Shown: one piece after another, positions 5,996-7,346 of the stretch
How the letters are laid out: each line of letters starts with the position of its first letter
Position numbering within the stretch: position 1 is the stretch's first letter
Source of the DNA: Chloroflexales bacterium
Lineage (GTDB): Bacteria > Chloroflexota > Chloroflexia > Chloroflexales > Chloroflexaceae
Assembly: GCA_013336035.1 (NCBI GenBank)
Contig: JAAXUL010000389.1
Coordinates: 1-7,346, forward strand
Direction: 5' to 3'
Length of the DNA: 7,346 bases
Program-made: the position numbers and the translations under genes
The notes under the pieces: model-generated
What the model saw: the letters and a program-made list of their open reading frames with translations, nothing else
Database searches by the model: none
Told to the model about the DNA's origin: nothing

Positions 5996-7346
5996 ATGAC
6001 TACCTCTACACAAGAATTACTGATTGAGCGCTGGCTACCCATCGAGGAGATGGGTATTGAGTCTAGGCGTGAGAATAGTACAGGCCAGCACCCGCCGATA
6101 AATCGATTGCACATATGGTTCGCACGTCGGCCACTCACAGCAAGTCGTGCCGCCGTTCTGGCTAGTCTCCTGCCTAACTGGGAGGTAACCTGGCCACCTC
6201 ATTTGCTGAGTCGTTTCCCTACCGAAGAGAGCTACCATCGTTGGTTTCAAGCATTGCTTGGTATTCGCGGCGATGTTGTTCAAGCGAGCAAGCTTCTACG
6301 TTGGGCCCGCCAGCATGGCGAGAGGGTTGCGAACCCGTTCACAAATCCGCGCGCTTTTACGATTAGTCCATCTGAGGATGATATTGTCCTGGTGCAGGAT
6401 CTTATAGAGCTACGCTGGGGCACTCGCGAGCCTACAGTACTTGACAGCTTTGCTGGTGGTGGCTCCATTCCTTTTGAGAGCTTGCGATTTGGGTTTACTA
6501 CGTATGCCAATGAATTGAATCCGGTCGCGTCCACCATCCTTGCGGCCAGCCTTGATTATCCTGCACGCTTTGGTGTTGAGCTGAGTGATGATATTCAGCG
6601 CTGGGGTACGGAATTAAGTCGCCGTGTACGCACACAGCTAGAGCCTTTTTTTGCCAAGAGTGAGCGCGAGACGCCACTTTTCTACCTCTGGGCTCGTACC
6701 GTTGCCTGCCCTTCAACTGGCAAGCCAGTACCGCTATCTCCAAACTGGTGGCTTCAGAAGGGCGCAGATCCGATTGCGGTCAAGGTTCTGTGCGATCCTA
6801 ACTGGGCTGAGTGTCATTTTGAGATCGTTCGAGGCAAAGAAGTGGCCCGAGCATACCCAGATGACGGCACCATTCGGCGCGGTGTAGCAGTATCTCCCTG
6901 GACCGGAGACACAGTTGACGGTGACTACATTAAACGTGAGGCACAAGCTGGGCGAATGGGGCAGCAGCTTTTTGCTGTTGGTGCGCTAACCCCTCGTGGC
7001 CGCGAGTTTCGACTACCTACCGAGCAAGATCTGGCCACTTACGCGGCTGCTGAAGCAGAATATGCGCGTCGACTTCCTGAGTGGGAATCGCGCGGTCTGG
7101 TACCATATGAGCCACGAAAAGCTGGTCGTGCTGACTGGTCGTCAGAAATATATGGTCTGAAAACCTGGGCACACTCGTTCTCACATCGTCAGCTCCTTGC
7201 GCTGATCACCTGTGTCATTACTTTACAGGAGATTGAGCGTGACGTTGAGCGGGAGAGTGATCACACAAGAGCGCAGGCTATTCGCACGTATCTTGGCTTT
7301 GTAGTCGATAAAATGGCAGACTATAATTCGCAGATGACGCGACTGC
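5996..7346 (+). CDS. DUF1156 (COG1743) adenine-type DNA methyltransferase, N-terminal 450 codons
   Basis: The frame is open from ATG 5996 to the window end with no stop, giving 450 residues of a longer protein. The N-terminus matches the DUF1156 signature: LPIEEMGIESRRENS (14-28) then PPINRLHIWFARRPLTASRA (33-52). The S-adenosylmethionine site is VLDSFAGGGSIPFE (148-161), with ANELNPVA (171-178) supplying the usual acidic residue (Glu173). The block ARTVACPSTGKPVPLSPNWW (233-252) sits where family members carry a Zn-ribbon; only scattered cysteines (238, 266, 273) remain. WAHSFSHRQLLALIT (391-405) and DKMADYNSQMTRL at the end are typical of the stretch just before the catalytic PPY motif, which must lie beyond the window. 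Predicted role: N6-adenine or N4-cytosine methylation that marks self DNA for the partner ATPase. It starts 45 bp after the small gene, with no terminator or promoter seen between. Its DNA is more AT-rich than the rest of the operon (29 of 60 G+C in 6241-6300). Confidence 0.9.
   Translation, partial: MTTSTQELLIERWLPIEEMGIESRRENSTGQHPPINRLHIWFARRPLTASRAAVLASLLPNWEVTWPPHLLSRFPTEESYHRWFQALLGIRGDVVQASKLLRWARQHGERVANPFTNPRAFTISPSEDDIVLVQDLIELRWGTREPTVLDSFAGGGSIPFESLRFGFTTYANELNPVASTILAASLDYPARFGVELSDDIQRWGTELSRRVRTQLEPFFAKSERETPLFYLWARTVACPSTGKPVPLSPNWWLQKGADPIAVKVLCDPNWAECHFEIVRGKEVARAYPDDGTIRRGVAVSPWTGDTVDGDYIKREAQAGRMGQQLFAVGALTPRGREFRLPTEQDLATYAAAEAEYARRLPEWESRGLVPYEPRKAGRADWSSEIYGLKTWAHSFSHRQLLALITCVITLQEIERDVERESDHTRAQAIRTYLGFVVDKMADYNSQMTRL

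Noticed and set aside
6035..6946. Several short minus-strand frames opposite the methylase
   Set aside because: The plus strand is continuously open here and encodes clear DUF1156 motifs; the minus-strand peptides show nothing recognisable.

Overview
The window looks like the edge of a mobile defence island in a GC-rich bacterium. Codon choice and protein flavour suggest a filamentous Chloroflexota (Chloroflexus/Roseiflexus/Oscillochloris-like). That placement is an impression, not a demonstrated assignment.

Layout, left to right. Positions 1-132 hold the last 43 codons of an unidentified gene. A short intergenic region follows, with a 14-bp perfect palindrome and a good sigma70-type promoter. 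That promoter drives a complete tyrosine recombinase (238-1278) in very GC-rich DNA. A short hairpin sits over the recombinase stop codon. Next is a complete, probably recent IS5-family (IS1031-type) insertion sequence, 1313-2315. It has 20-bp perfect inverted repeats, a TTA target duplication and one intact DDE transposase on the minus strand.

The right part (2385 to the window end) is a co-directional three-gene operon: a 1024-aa DUF499/COG1483 AAA+-type ATPase, a 164-aa small protein overlapping it by 4 bp (ATGA), and, 45 bp on, the first 450 codons of a DUF1156/COG1743 adenine-type DNA methyltransferase that runs off the window end. DUF499 ATPase plus DUF1156 methylase is a recurrent pair in prokaryotic defence islands, predicted to be a modification-based anti-phage system. 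The likely scheme is that the methylase marks self DNA and the ATPase, with the small protein and probably a helicase or nuclease beyond the window, acts on unmarked DNA. That scheme is inferred from family context; the sequence does not show activity.

The genes differ in composition. The recombinase is very GC-rich, the ATPase and small gene intermediate, and the methylase visibly more AT-rich. This suggests assembly from different sources. I saw no tRNA, rRNA or CRISPR array. No gene-free stretch exceeds about 210 bp.
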